NCBI RefSeq assembly: GCF_900100255.1
Contig: NZ_FMTS01000001.1
Coordinates: 620,001-684,000 of the forward strand
DNA from: Asticcacaulis taihuensis
GTDB taxonomy: Bacteria > Pseudomonadota > Alphaproteobacteria > Caulobacterales > Caulobacteraceae
Length of the DNA stretch: 64,000 nucleotides
Direction of reading: 5' to 3'
Shown: in pieces, positions 36,256-46,211 of the stretch
How the letters are laid out: every line of letters begins with the position of its first letter
Numbering within the stretch: position 1 is the stretch's first letter
Notes under the pieces: generated by a model
Told to the model about the DNA's origin: nothing
Databases searched by the model: none
Seen by the model: only the letters and a program-made list of their open reading frames with translations
Program-made: the position numbers and the translations under genes

Positions 36256-37279
36256 TGTGAAAACCGCCCTGGCTGGTTACGGTTATGCCGGTAAAACCAT
36301 CCATGCCCCGCTGATCCGCGCCGCCAAGGGGCTGGAACTGACTACTGTCGTGTCCTCGCGGCCCGCTGATGTTCTGGCCGACCTGCCCGGCATGACTGTG
36401 GCGCCGGACCTCACCACCGCCCTCGCCGATCCGGCGATTGAACTGGTCGTCATCGCCACGCCGAATGAAATTCATGCCTCCATGGCGCATGAAGCGCTGG
36501 ATGCAGGCAAGCATGTGGTCATCGACAAGCCGTTTGCCTTGAGCGTCGCCGAGGGCGAATCCGTGCTGGCCCACGCCGAACGCGTCGGCAAAAAAGTCTC
36601 CGTTTTTCATTGCCGCCGCTGGGACAGCAATTACCTGACCCTGCAAACCCTGCGGCCGCACCTGGGTGATCTCTATCAGGTCGTCCTGCGTTACGACCGC
36701 CTGCGCCCCGTGGTGCGCAATCGCTGGCGTGAACGCGCCGGTCCCGGTTCCGGCATCTGGTTCGATCTCGGCTCGCATCTGGTCGATCAGGCGATAAGCC
36801 TGTTCGGCTGGCCGGAATGGATATCGGCCGATATCGCCGGGCAACGCCCCGGCGCCCAGACCGATGACTATTTTCATGCCTTGCTCGGTTACGGCCCCCT
36901 ACGCGTCATTCTGCATTCGTCGATGATGACCACGATCCCCGGTCCGGCGCTAGAGGTCCAGGGCGCGAATGGTGCCTTCGTCAAGTTCGGCATGGATACG
37001 CAGGAAGAGATGCTGAAAACCGGCCGCACCCCCGGTGACGCAGGCTGGGGTATTGATCCGGTCATGGGTATTTTCACGCCGGTAGCCGGTGAAATCGCCG
37101 GACAATCACAGGAAGTCACCGCCGCTCCTGGCAATTACCTTGCCTATTACGAGGCCATTGCAAAGACCATACGCGAAAACGCGCCCAATCCGGTGACCGG
37201 AGAGGACGCGCTCAAGGTGATGAAAGTGCTCGAACTGGGCTTTGTCAGTTCGCGCGAAGGCCGCAAGGTCTTCATTTAA
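36248..37279 (+). CDS. Gfo/Idh/MocA-family NAD(P)-dependent oxidoreductase
   Basis: 343 residues. The Rossmann domain starts with ALAGYGYAGKTIHAPLIRAA and has VVIATPNEIHASMAHEALDAGKHVVIDKPFAL, where DKP replaces the usual EKP. The C-terminal domain contains GSGIWFDLGSHLVDQAISLFGWP, with Asp and His of the usual catalytic D..H pair. Such enzymes act on sugars or inositol derivatives. It overlaps the oxygenase gene, suggesting they act together; the substrate is unknown. It converges with eipA, sharing 4 bases. Confidence 0.88.
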   Translation: MANVKTALAGYGYAGKTIHAPLIRAAKGLELTTVVSSRPADVLADLPGMTVAPDLTTALADPAIELVVIATPNEIHASMAHEALDAGKHVVIDKPFALSVAEGESVLAHAERVGKKVSVFHCRRWDSNYLTLQTLRPHLGDLYQVVLRYDRLRPVVRNRWRERAGPGSGIWFDLGSHLVDQAISLFGWPEWISADIAGQRPGAQTDDYFHALLGYGPLRVILHSSMMTTIPGPALEVQGANGAFVKFGMDTQEEMLKTGRTPGDAGWGIDPVMGIFTPVAGEIAGQSQEVTAAPGNYLAYYEAIAKTIRENAPNPVTGEDALKVMKVLELGFVSSREGRKVFI

Positions 37280-37899
37280 AGCGGCAGCACACGGCGCTTC
37301 TTGGAGAAGCTCATATAGCCGACATTGGCCCCAAGACGGAAGCCGACACCGGCGCGGATCGGCGCCAGCACAATGCCTTCGGCGCGCTGGTAGGTGATGC
37401 CGAGACCGCCGATGAAATAGGCCGAGCCTTCGACGCCGGGGAAGCGGCGATACATGAAGATCGGCTCACGCAGGTTATAGACCAGGGTAAAGACGCGTGA
37501 AGCATTGGCTCCGGTATCGAACCCGATTGACGGGCCCTGCCAGTACATGTGAGTCGGCTCAGCCACATCCTTCATGAACAGGTTGCCCTTGCCGTATCGC
37601 ACACCGATACCGACCGCGCCCGAAGCTTCGGTGCCGGCGATATAGGCCGTCGGATGATCGCCGTAATCGGCAAAAATCTTTTCGAGCGCGCCACCCAGGG
37701 CCTCGACTGTCACCCCCAGGAAATCCGAACCCGCGGTCAGGATCTCATCGCGGGTATAGTAGCGATATTCCTTTTCCTCAGCGGGCTGGTTCTTTTCGGT
37801 CGGATAGGTTTGCGCCAGGCTCAGGCGCGGGGCCAGACCGGCGATCACGGGCGTGGCGGCGGCGGCCACGCCGGCCAGAAGAAACGAACGACGCTCCAT
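37276..37899 (-). CDS. eipA: EipA-like (DUF1134) envelope integrity protein
   Basis: 207 residues with a twin-arginine-like signal (ERRSFLLAGVAAAATPVIA, cleavage near SLAQ). The mature part matches DUF1134: YYTRDEILTAGSDFLGVTVEALGGALEKIF and GVRYGKGNLFMKD...TGANASRVFTLVYNL. In Brucella, EipA is a periplasmic beta-barrel-like protein needed for envelope stress resistance, and its gene is a CtrA target. A CtrA-like box lies 48 bases upstream here, in keeping with that. Confidence 0.85.
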   Translation of the reverse strand: MERRSFLLAGVAAAATPVIAGLAPRLSLAQTYPTEKNQPAEEKEYRYYTRDEILTAGSDFLGVTVEALGGALEKIFADYGDHPTAYIAGTEASGAVGIGVRYGKGNLFMKDVAEPTHMYWQGPSIGFDTGANASRVFTLVYNLREPIFMYRRFPGVEGSAYFIGGLGITYQRAEGIVLAPIRAGVGFRLGANVGYMSFSKKRRVLPL

Positions 37900-37946
37900 G
37901 GGCGAAAACTCCTCAAACTTTGATCGATGGGCTCTATAGCCGACAA

Positions 37947-37963
37947 GGTTAACAGATGATTTA
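37947..37963 (-). promoter_or_regulatory. CtrA-like box upstream of eipA
   Basis: On the minus strand TAAA-N7-TTAACC, one base from the CtrA consensus TTAA-N7-TTAACC, ending 48 bases before the eipA start. Because eipA is a known CtrA target in Brucella, this site is more credible than other single-mismatch boxes in the window. Confidence 0.55.
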
Positions 37964-38126
37964 CTAACATCCCCTTACGCGTGCATTCCCCGGTTACGTG
38001 CAGGGTGCCTGTGCCATGTGTCCTGAATAGGGCTTAAGTTGCCGCCACTTCGCCGCATTTCTTAATGCAAATCCTCATCATATGGTATAATCTCAGCTCA
38101 TCAGAAGTTTGCCATATGGGGTTCCG

Positions 38127-38477
38127 GTGACATCAGTCGGCGCTTTTTTCACGTACCGTCAGGGCGTCAATATTGCGATACTGGCCAACTATATTCTGCT
38201 CGCCATTCTGATCGCTATAAATGCCGTCGCCGTGCCTTGTGAACCCACGGCGGCACGTCTGATCGTCATCCTGCTTTGGATTTTGGTACTTCTGGTGATT
38301 GCCTATGTGTGGGCAACATGCCGCAACCGGCTATGGTGGATGCTGCCACAAATACTGGCCCTGATCGTTGCCATCATATCCACGGCAACGATGACCATTT
38401 ACCAGTCCCAGGGCAGCGGTGATATCTGCCTCTACGATCCCAATCCCATAAAATTCGACCTGATTGAAGAAAAATGA
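38127..38477 (+). CDS. Small polytopic membrane protein, function unknown
   Basis: 116 residues with three membrane helices (VNIAILANYILLAILIAINA, LIVILLWILVLLVIAYVW, MLPQILALIVAIISTATM) and a short periplasmic or cytoplasmic C-terminus with one Cys (GDICLYDP). I chose the GTG at 38127 with GGGG 6 bases upstream; a TTG at 38109 is possible. A TATAAT at 38086-38091 may be its -10 element. I recognise no family. Confidence 0.5.
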   Translation: MTSVGAFFTYRQGVNIAILANYILLAILIAINAVAVPCEPTAARLIVILLWILVLLVIAYVWATCRNRLWWMLPQILALIVAIISTATMTIYQSQGSGDICLYDPNPIKFDLIEEK

Positions 38478-38490
38478 AGTGGGATGACTC

Positions 38491-40122
<1,632 letters not shown>

Positions 40123-40243
40123 GACGCATCTCCCGGATTGGTTTCTATTGATGCTAGTTTGCCGTGAACAGGAGTCAAGGCTGTGAAGACCTTGCCATGC
40201 GTTTATGCGCTTGCCCCCTACGGCAAAGCCGGTCATAAAAGTC

Positions 40244-40261
40244 ATTGATAGCGCTAACAAT
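40244..40261. promoter_or_regulatory. LacI-type operator upstream of the SGNH hydrolase
   Basis: ATTGATAGC|GCTAACAAT is an 18-base palindrome with one mismatched pair around the central CG, the form of LacI/PurR-family operators (compare TGTTAGCGCTAACA). It abuts a perfect -10 hexamer TATAAT (40262-40267), so a repressor bound here would block the promoter of the gene at 40285. Confidence 0.7.
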
Positions 40262-40284
40262 TATAATATCATTGGGAGATTGAA

Positions 40285-41538
40285 ATGGCCCCGTTCGGAT
40301 TGACGCGTCGCTGCCTGTTTGCCGCGGCTATGGCCCTGACGCTGCCCTTAGCCCTCGTCGGTCCGGTCCATGCCAAGACATCTCAGTCACAGTGGGTGAC
40401 GGTCTGGTCCACCGCACAAATGACACCCGGCGCCGACAGCGCCCTCTCCCCGGCCGATGCGACTGACGCCACCCTGCGCCAGACGATCCGGGTCGCCAAG
40501 GGCGGCGATATGATCCGCCTGCGCCTCTCCAATGCCACGGGCACCGAACCGCTATCCCTGCGCAATGTTCATATCGCGCGAGCGACGATAACCGGTGGCT
40601 CGGCTATCGATCCGGCGAGCGACCGCCCCGTCACCTTCGGCGGCCTGAACGATATCGTCATTCCCGCCGGCGCCGATTATATTTCCGATCCGATTTCAAT
40701 AACCGTGGCCGATCAGTCTGTCCTCGCTATCAGTTTTCATATGCCGACAGGACTGCCGCAACCACAGACCGGCCATCCCGGTTCACGCACCACCTCCTGG
40801 CTGGTGCCCGGCGACCACGTCAGCGATGCCGACCTCCCTGAAGCGAAAAAGTTCGATCACTGGTTCACTATAGCCGGCCTGGATATTGAAAGCGGATCGG
40901 CGAAAGCCGCCGTTGTGGCCTTCGGCGATTCGATTACCGACGGCTACGGCATAAAGCCCAACAGCGACACGCGCTGGCCGGATTTCCTCGGCCGCCGCCT
41001 GAAGGACAGGCCGGTTTCCGTGCTCAATGCCGGCATCGGCGGCAATCGCCTCCTGTTAGATGGCCTGGGGCCGAATGCCCAGGCGCGCTTCGACCGCGAT
41101 GTGCTGAGTCAGAGCGGCGTGAAATATGTCATTGTGCTGGAAAGCGTAAACGATCTCGGCGTGTTAACGCGCGATGCCCCCGTGACGCAAGCCGCGCATG
41201 ATGACCTTGTGGCCCGCCTCAAGGTGGCCTATTTGCAAATGGTCACCAAGGCTCACAGCCACGGCCTGAAAATCTACGGCGGCACGATCACACCCTTCAT
41301 TGGGATGGACTATTATCACCCCGACGCTCTGAACGAGGCCGACCGTCAGGCGATCAATAGCTGGATAAGAACCTCGGGCGCCTTCGATGCCGTGATCGAT
41401 TTCGATGCCGCCCTGCGCGACCCTGTGCAACCCGACCGCCTGTCATCAGCCTATGACAGCGGCGACCACCTGCATCCGTCCTCCGCCGGCTATCAGGCCA
41501 TGGCGGAAGCCGTGGATTTGAAATTGTTTGAAAATTAA
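40285..41538 (+). CDS. Exported SGNH/GDSL hydrolase
   Basis: 417 residues. Signal peptide with TRRCLFAAAMALTLPLALVGPVHA. An N-terminal beta-sandwich (about residues 35-200) precedes the SGNH domain. Block I VVAFGDSITDGYG holds the nucleophile Ser; block II INAGIGGNR-like LNAGIGGNRLL the oxyanion Gly; block III VLESVNDLG the Asn; block V SGDHLHPSSAGY the Asp-His pair. This layout matches secreted esterases that deacylate polysaccharides or glycosides. A LacI-type operator controls it, so sugar-inducible expression is likely. The stop overlaps the next, convergent gene by 4 bases. Confidence 0.88.
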   Translation: MAPFGLTRRCLFAAAMALTLPLALVGPVHAKTSQSQWVTVWSTAQMTPGADSALSPADATDATLRQTIRVAKGGDMIRLRLSNATGTEPLSLRNVHIARATITGGSAIDPASDRPVTFGGLNDIVIPAGADYISDPISITVADQSVLAISFHMPTGLPQPQTGHPGSRTTSWLVPGDHVSDADLPEAKKFDHWFTIAGLDIESGSAKAAVVAFGDSITDGYGIKPNSDTRWPDFLGRRLKDRPVSVLNAGIGGNRLLLDGLGPNAQARFDRDVLSQSGVKYVIVLESVNDLGVLTRDAPVTQAAHDDLVARLKVAYLQMVTKAHSHGLKIYGGTITPFIGMDYYHPDALNEADRQAINSWIRTSGAFDAVIDFDAALRDPVQPDRLSSAYDSGDHLHPSSAGYQAMAEAVDLKLFEN

Positions 41539-41981
41539 CGGCTGCCGGCCAGTTGCTGGGCGGCCTGCCCGCCCGGCAGTTTCCAGTTGGTGGTAAAGCG
41601 TAGCCAGTCACCGGCATGATGTCCCGGCTGGCTGGTGTCGGTCTGTGCCCATTTCAGGACTGTGACCGCCAGCCCTTCGCCCAAACCGTAGCCGGGACGA
41701 CTTTCGGCGGCGACCACGCATTGTGTCAGACCGCCATCGTCGCCGATCTGGCAATCGACCTGGGCCTGACCTTCAATGGCGCTGATTTTAGCCACCTGCG
41801 GATATTCGCCGGCCTGGCTGAGATCGCCATCACGCGTATAAAGACGGGTTCCATCGGGAATAACCGGCGCGGCTGTCGGCGCGCAGTGAACACCACCACC
41901 GGTCGCCGTGGCATCCTGCGCCAGACTTTGCGTGGCGACCAGGCCGCACAGGACGGATAAGCAAAAAACACTCGTTTTCAT
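41535..41981 (-). CDS. Exported TonB-C-terminal-like protein
   Basis: 148 residues. Signal peptide MKTSVFCLSVLCGLVATQSLA. The mature domain has YPQVAKISAIEGQAQVDCQIGDDGGLTQCVVAAESRPGYGLGEGLAVTVLKWAQ, which follows the beta-alpha-beta pattern of the TonB C-terminal domain (G-x-A-x-V-x-C-x-I ... G-x-L-x-x-C). There is no membrane anchor or proline linker, so it is a soluble periplasmic TonB-like domain rather than a full TonB; such stand-alone domains are common in Caulobacterales and unassigned. An upstream extension to 42038 is less likely because it lacks a signal peptide start. Confidence 0.65.
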   Translation of the reverse strand: MKTSVFCLSVLCGLVATQSLAQDATATGGGVHCAPTAAPVIPDGTRLYTRDGDLSQAGEYPQVAKISAIEGQAQVDCQIGDDGGLTQCVVAAESRPGYGLGEGLAVTVLKWAQTDTSQPGHHAGDWLRFTTNWKLPGGQAAQQLAGSR

Positions 41982-42077
41982 AAGCCCACACTCACAAGGA
42001 TTTCCGTCAGTAAGCCACTGGACGACATAAGGGGACAATTAGGGGATTCCCGCAATCCCTAAATTTGAAATAGGTGG

Positions 42078-42850
42078 TTAAGCGGTAATAACTTCCGTTC
42101 CCCAGCCATCATAGGTTCCGCCGAAAGTCTCAGCTAGGTCTTCAAGTTCGTTTGTCAATTCATCAATGTTTTGCAGAAGGTCAGTTCTGAAAAAATCGAC
42201 AGTCACACCATCTCCATTGTCTTCATGGCCTTCGAGTTGAAACCCCAAAGTCAGGATTTGATCGATAAAAGGACGCGCTTGCCCCTCTGCCATCAAATAC
42301 ACACGATGATCCAATTTGTGCGGGACGACTGCGTTGTCTCCATGTGCATTCAGGGATTCCAAAACGCGGCGATCGAGAATCGTTCGATAGGCCTTGGCGT
42401 CCGGATACAAAAATTCTCTATAGATTGACCAATCGGCATCCAACCTGTCGCCTGTTTCATAGTCATATCCTGTAAAGCCCCCCATAAAACCCTTTACTGT
42501 CCTGGTGAAAACGTTTGGTTCTTTCACATAGAAATAGAAATCTCGGACACCATCATGTGTAATACGACCGACGTACAACATTCCGGCTTTGGCGGTTAGG
42601 CTCACTTCCAGTCGATCTTCAAAATCACAAAGCGCTTGATATTCTTCACTGCTCGACAAGCCGTCTTTCCTCGGTTGCTTCATATAGAGCCTGAGATAGG
42701 CCATATACTCATACCCCTTGGAAGGAATGGTATTCCTACGCCCCAGGTCTACGAAAACAGACGCAGGCTTGTTATCAACCTACAAAAATAGAAATCCCAT
42801 TCTTTAGACGGCTCAATAATCTTGTCCGCTTTTTTCAAGAACCAGGACAT
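42078..42850 (-). pseudogene. DUF695/RraB-type protein, frameshifted near its N-terminus
   Basis: The open frame from 42704 (208 residues) encodes a DUF695-like and RraB-like protein (YVGRITHDGVRDFYFYVKE; DQILTLGFQLEGHEDNGDGVTVDFFRTDLL). Its natural N-terminus lies further upstream. From the ATG at 42850 one frame gives MSWFLKKADKIIEPSKEWDFYFC, and after TGT (42784-42782) the frame must move to read VDNKPASVFVDLGRRNT..., which leads into the 42704 frame. One base is missing in between (AG for a codon at 42781-42780). WDFYFC...VD-KPAS-FVDLG is the DUF695 start, so the gene is probably broken, or starts inside to give a short product. Base composition is AT-richer than that of its neighbours, suggesting recent gain. 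Confidence 0.7.
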
Positions 42851-42966
42851 TCGCTCCTCCCCATCAGTTTAAAACAAATATGACGTTCTAAACCTAAACA
42901 CAATTGGCTCAGGAGTGCCTGCAGCTTGGCTTTCTTTTCGCGGCGCATCATGCTATCGGCACCCGC

Positions 42967-44772
42967 ATGAGCACAGACCTTTCCAAGATCCGCAATTTTT
43001 CCATCGTCGCCCATATCGACCACGGCAAATCCACTCTCTCCGACCGCCTGATTCAATATACCGGCGGCCTCACCGCGCGCGAGATGAAGGAACAGGTGCT
43101 CGACAATATGGAGATCGAGCGCGAACGCGGCATCACCATCAAGGCCCAGACCGTCCGCCTCAATTACAAGGCCCATGACGGCGAAACCTATGTGCTGAAC
43201 CTGATGGACACGCCGGGGCACGTCGACTTTGCCTATGAAGTCTCGCGCTCACTGGCCGCCTGTGAAGGCTCGATCCTGGTGGTGGATGCCTCGCAGGGCG
43301 TCGAAGCCCAGACCCTGGCCAATGTCTACCAGGCCATAGACAACAATCACGAGATCGTCCCGGTCCTCAACAAGATCGACCTGCCGGCTGCCGAGCCGGA
43401 GCGTATCCGCGCCCAGATCGAGGATGTGATCGGCATCGACGCCTCGGATGCCGTCCTGTGCTCGGCCAAGTCCGGTCTCGGCATCGAGGATGTGCTGGAA
43501 GCCGTGGTCACCCGCCTGCCCGCGCCCAAGGGTGACGAAAACGAGCCGCTGAAGGCCCTGCTGGTCGATGCCTGGTACGATCCCTATCTCGGCGTTGTAG
43601 TTCTCGTGCGTGTCTTCAATGGCCGCATGAAGCCGGGCCAGATGGTCAAGCTGATGAACGCCGGCGCCACTTACAAGATCGATAAGCTCGGCGTCTTCAT
43701 GCCGAAGGCCACCGATGTCGAGAGCCTCGGTCCGGGCGAGATCGGCTTCTTCACCGGCCAGATCAAGGAAGTCTCCGATGCTGCCGTCGGCGACACCATC
43801 ACTGACGAGCGCAAGCCGACCGCCGCCGCTATGACGGGCTTCAAGGAAGTCCAGCCGGTCGTATTCTGCGGTATCTTCCCGGTTGACGCCGCCGATTTCG
43901 AAGACCTGCGCTCGGCCATGGGCAAACTGCGCCTCAATGACGCCAGCTTCTCCTACGAGATGGAAACCTCGGCCGCCCTGGGCTTCGGCTTCCGCTGCGG
44001 CTTCCTGGGGCTGCTCCATCTGGAAATCATCCAGGAACGCCTGAGCCGCGAGTTCAATCTCGACCTGATCGCCACCGCGCCTTCGGTCGTCTACAAGATC
44101 TACATGAACGACGGCGAGGTCATCGACCTGCACAATCCCGCCGACATGCCCGATCCGGTCAAGACCGACCATATCGAGGAACCGTGGATCAAGGCCACCA
44201 TCTTCTGCCCGGACGATTATCTCGGCGCCATCATCAAGCTCTGCCAGGATCGCCGCGGCGAGCAGGTCGATCTCTCCTACGTCGGCACCCGCGCCATGGT
44301 GGTCTATAACCTGCCGCTCAACGAAGTCGTCTTCGACTTCTACGACCGCCTGAAATCAGTCTCCAAGGGCTACGCCTCGTTCGACTACAATATCGAGGGC
44401 TATCGCGAGGGCGATCTCGTCAAGATGTCGATCCTCGTCAATTCCGAACCGGTTGATGCGCTTTCCATGCTGGTTCACCGCGATCGCGCCGAAATGCGCG
44501 GCCGCGGCATGTGCGAGAAGATGCGCGAACTGATCCCGCAACACCTGTTCGTCATCCCCATACAGGCGGCCATCGGCGGCCGCATCATCGCCCGTGAAAC
44601 CGTCCGCGCCCTGCGCAAGGACGTGACGGCCAAGTGCTACGGCGGCGACGCCACGCGTAAAAAGAAGCTTCTGGAAAAGCAGAAGGAAGGCAAGAAGAAG
44701 ATGCGGCAGTTCGGCAAGGTCGAAATCCCGCAGGAAGCTTTCATAGCCGCCCTCAAGATGGACAACGACTGA
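42967..44772 (+). CDS. lepA: LepA, elongation factor 4
   Basis: 601 residues. G1 motif [10 protein letters not shown]3 DTPGHVDF and G4 NKID are intact; the LepA-specific C-terminal domain ends [34 protein letters not shown]. It is a ribosomal GTPase that acts in translation under stress. I chose the ATG at 42967 because [23 protein letters not shown] is the standard LepA start; a frame extension to 42904 is spurious. A terminator follows at 44819. Confidence 0.97.
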   Translation: MSTDLSKIRNFSIVAHIDHGKSTLSDRLIQYTGGLTAREMKEQVLDNMEIERERGITIKAQTVRLNYKAHDGETYVLNLMDTPGHVDFAYEVSRSLAACEGSILVVDASQGVEAQTLANVYQAIDNNHEIVPVLNKIDLPAAEPERIRAQIEDVIGIDASDAVLCSAKSGLGIEDVLEAVVTRLPAPKGDENEPLKALLVDAWYDPYLGVVVLVRVFNGRMKPGQMVKLMNAGATYKIDKLGVFMPKATDVESLGPGEIGFFTGQIKEVSDAAVGDTITDERKPTAAAMTGFKEVQPVVFCGIFPVDAADFEDLRSAMGKLRLNDASFSYEMETSAALGFGFRCGFLGLLHLEIIQERLSREFNLDLIATAPSVVYKIYMNDGEVIDLHNPADMPDPVKTDHIEEPWIKATIFCPDDYLGAIIKLCQDRRGEQVDLSYVGTRAMVVYNLPLNEVVFDFYDRLKSVSKGYASFDYNIEGYREGDLVKMSILVNSEPVDALSMLVHRDRAEMRGRGMCEKMRELIPQHLFVIPIQAAIGGRIIARETVRALRKDVTAKCYGGDATRKKKLLEKQKEGKKKMRQFGKVEIPQEAFIAALKMDND

Positions 44773-44818
44773 CCAGGGGCACGGCCCCTGGCCCCGGAAC
44801 ATTATCTTTTCTGTTACC

Positions 44819-44852
44819 AAAAGCCGGAAACGATCTGCTTCCGGCTTTTTTT
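44819..44852 (+). terminator. Rho-independent terminator after lepA
   Basis: AAAAGCCGGAA / TTCCGGCTTTTTTT: an 11-bp stem with a 9-base loop, followed by a T run. The A run on the left side could also let it stop minus-strand transcripts from the DUF6491-like genes, whose last stop lies at 44851. Confidence 0.85.
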
Positions 44853-45258
44853 AATGTGCCTTCTGATAGGCCAGTGTCTCTTCCTTGGTCAGCGGCTCGA
44901 TCGTATCGACCATGCAGTGCATGGGTATGGCGGTTGTTATGTCGCCGGTGATATCGACATCGAGCGGTCCGCAGACGCGAGTACTGCCGCGATATTCCAG
45001 CTTGATCGCTTCGTTCTTCGTCATGCATGGACCGGTCATGTGCATGACCAGCGAATTGCCGCTGCGATCGACCAGAAGCAGGGTCTGGCGATCGATCACC
45101 GTGGAGGTTTCCAGCGGTGATGAGACGCACTGGTTCGCCGCTACCGAACGGACACCGGGGTTGGGCGTCCGTTCAACCTGAGACGTGGCCGCGCAGCCGA
45201 CGATGACGACGGCCAGAACCGCCGCCCCGCCCGCCAATATCAGTCTTGGATTGCGCAC
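44851..45258 (-). CDS. DUF6491-like lipoprotein (copy 1 of 3)
   Basis: 135 residues. Lipoprotein signal VRNPRLILAGGAAVLAVVIVGC, then a domain with four spaced cysteines (NQCVSS; GPCMTK; TRVCGP; MHCMVD) and the ending IEPLTKEETLAYQ. The GTG at 45258 lies one base after the stop of the upstream copy; a longer frame to 45309 overlaps that copy and is unlikely. The cysteine spacing is shared with the next two genes and fits DUF6491, small Gammaproteobacteria/Alphaproteobacteria envelope proteins of unknown role. Confidence 0.65.
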   Translation of the reverse strand: MRNPRLILAGGAAVLAVVIVGCAATSQVERTPNPGVRSVAANQCVSSPLETSTVIDRQTLLLVDRSGNSLVMHMTGPCMTKNEAIKLEYRGSTRVCGPLDVDITGDITTAIPMHCMVDTIEPLTKEETLAYQKAH

Positions 45259-45259
45259 C

Positions 45260-45685
45260 TTAGTTGTCCTTGTCCAGAAGCTTGGCGTCTTCACGGGTGA
45301 TCGGTTCAACGCTGTTGATCAGGCATTTCACCGGACGCTCGCCATTTTCCGACCGCAGGATCATGGCGTCATGCGGCTGGCAAATCTGATTGGTGCCGTT
45401 GAATTCAAAACCGATCTGCGAGAAATCGGTCATCGATTTGCAGGGACCGCCGATGTCCATTTTGTATGGATTGCCCCAGGTATCGTAAACCAGCAGCGTA
45501 TGATCATCGACCACATGCTTGCGACCGATATTACGGGCGTCCAGGCACTTCGGCGTAACCTTCGCCTGGGCCGATACCTGATCACCACCCGCTGGAGGCG
45601 TGCCGGCACAGGCCGTCACGATCAGACCGCCGGCCATCAGGCCCGCGACTGCAAACGCCGCCATATAGATTTTCTTCGCCATCAT
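45260..45685 (-). CDS. DUF6491-like lipoprotein (copy 2 of 3)
   Basis: 141 residues. Lipoprotein signal with lipobox VTAC (about Cys26). The domain repeats the pattern PKCLDA ... VVDDHTLLVYDTWGNPYKM ... GGPCKS ... NQICQP ... VKCLINSVEPITRED. GAGGG lies 6 bases before the ATG at 45685. It is one base upstream of copy 1 and 21 bases downstream of copy 3, clearly one operon. Confidence 0.65.
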   Translation of the reverse strand: MMAKKIYMAAFAVAGLMAGGLIVTACAGTPPAGGDQVSAQAKVTPKCLDARNIGRKHVVDDHTLLVYDTWGNPYKMDIGGPCKSMTDFSQIGFEFNGTNQICQPHDAMILRSENGERPVKCLINSVEPITREDAKLLDKDN

Positions 45686-45706
45686 CCAATTCCCTCTGTT
45701 CTGTGA

Positions 45707-46150
45707 TTATTTGGGCTTTTCGGCCTTGGGCTTGATGCCATAGGCCGCCGCCTCTTCCGGCGTCAGGTGACGCACGGCCTGTATCGGACAGGTTTTGAGC
45801 GGCCGGTCGCCCATGTCGCTGTAAACAATCTCACCATCGAACGGGCCGCAGATATCGTTCAGGCCGCTGCCACGCGACTTGATACCGATGCGGAAACTGG
45901 AATCGAGGCCAATGCAGGCCGGCGTCATGGTCAATTCATAAGCTTCGTTCCAGTTGGAAATAATGATGATCTTGTCATCCTTTTCCGTCTGGAAACTGCG
46001 TACCTGTGAGGAATCGAAGCAAGCCCTCGGGTCACGGGCGGGCCTGTTATCCGGCGCCGGCCGGCCAGCCGAGGCCAGCGCCACACCGCCCACGGCTATG
46101 ACACCGAGCCCGGCGGCGAAAAGGGCGGCGAAACAGGTCGACTTCTTCAT
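45707..46150 (-). CDS. DUF6491-like exported protein (copy 3 of 3)
   Basis: 147 residues. It has a Sec-type signal (MKKSTCFAALFAAGLGVIAVGGVALASA) rather than a lipobox, and the same four-cysteine pattern (RACFDS; TPACIG; NDICGP; KTCPIQ) ending VRHLTPEEAAAYGIKPK. It is the first gene of the three-gene unit, downstream of mnmC's convergent end? No: mnmC is also on the minus strand and ends 61 bases further down the track at 46212, so read-through from mnmC is possible. Confidence 0.6.
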   Translation of the reverse strand: MKKSTCFAALFAAGLGVIAVGGVALASAGRPAPDNRPARDPRACFDSSQVRSFQTEKDDKIIIISNWNEAYELTMTPACIGLDSSFRIGIKSRGSGLNDICGPFDGEIVYSDMGDRPLKTCPIQAVRHLTPEEAAAYGIKPKAEKPK

Positions 46151-46211
46151 GACAACACCTCTTATGACAAGGGATAGGCTCTCGAAGCTGAACGCAGAAT
46201 GAACATAATAT

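Noticed and set aside
44773-44791. CCAGGGGC-ACG-GCCCCTGG palindrome right after lepA
   Set aside because: It has no T run and overlaps the start of the lepA terminator region; it is probably part of the 3' hairpin structure rather than a separate element.
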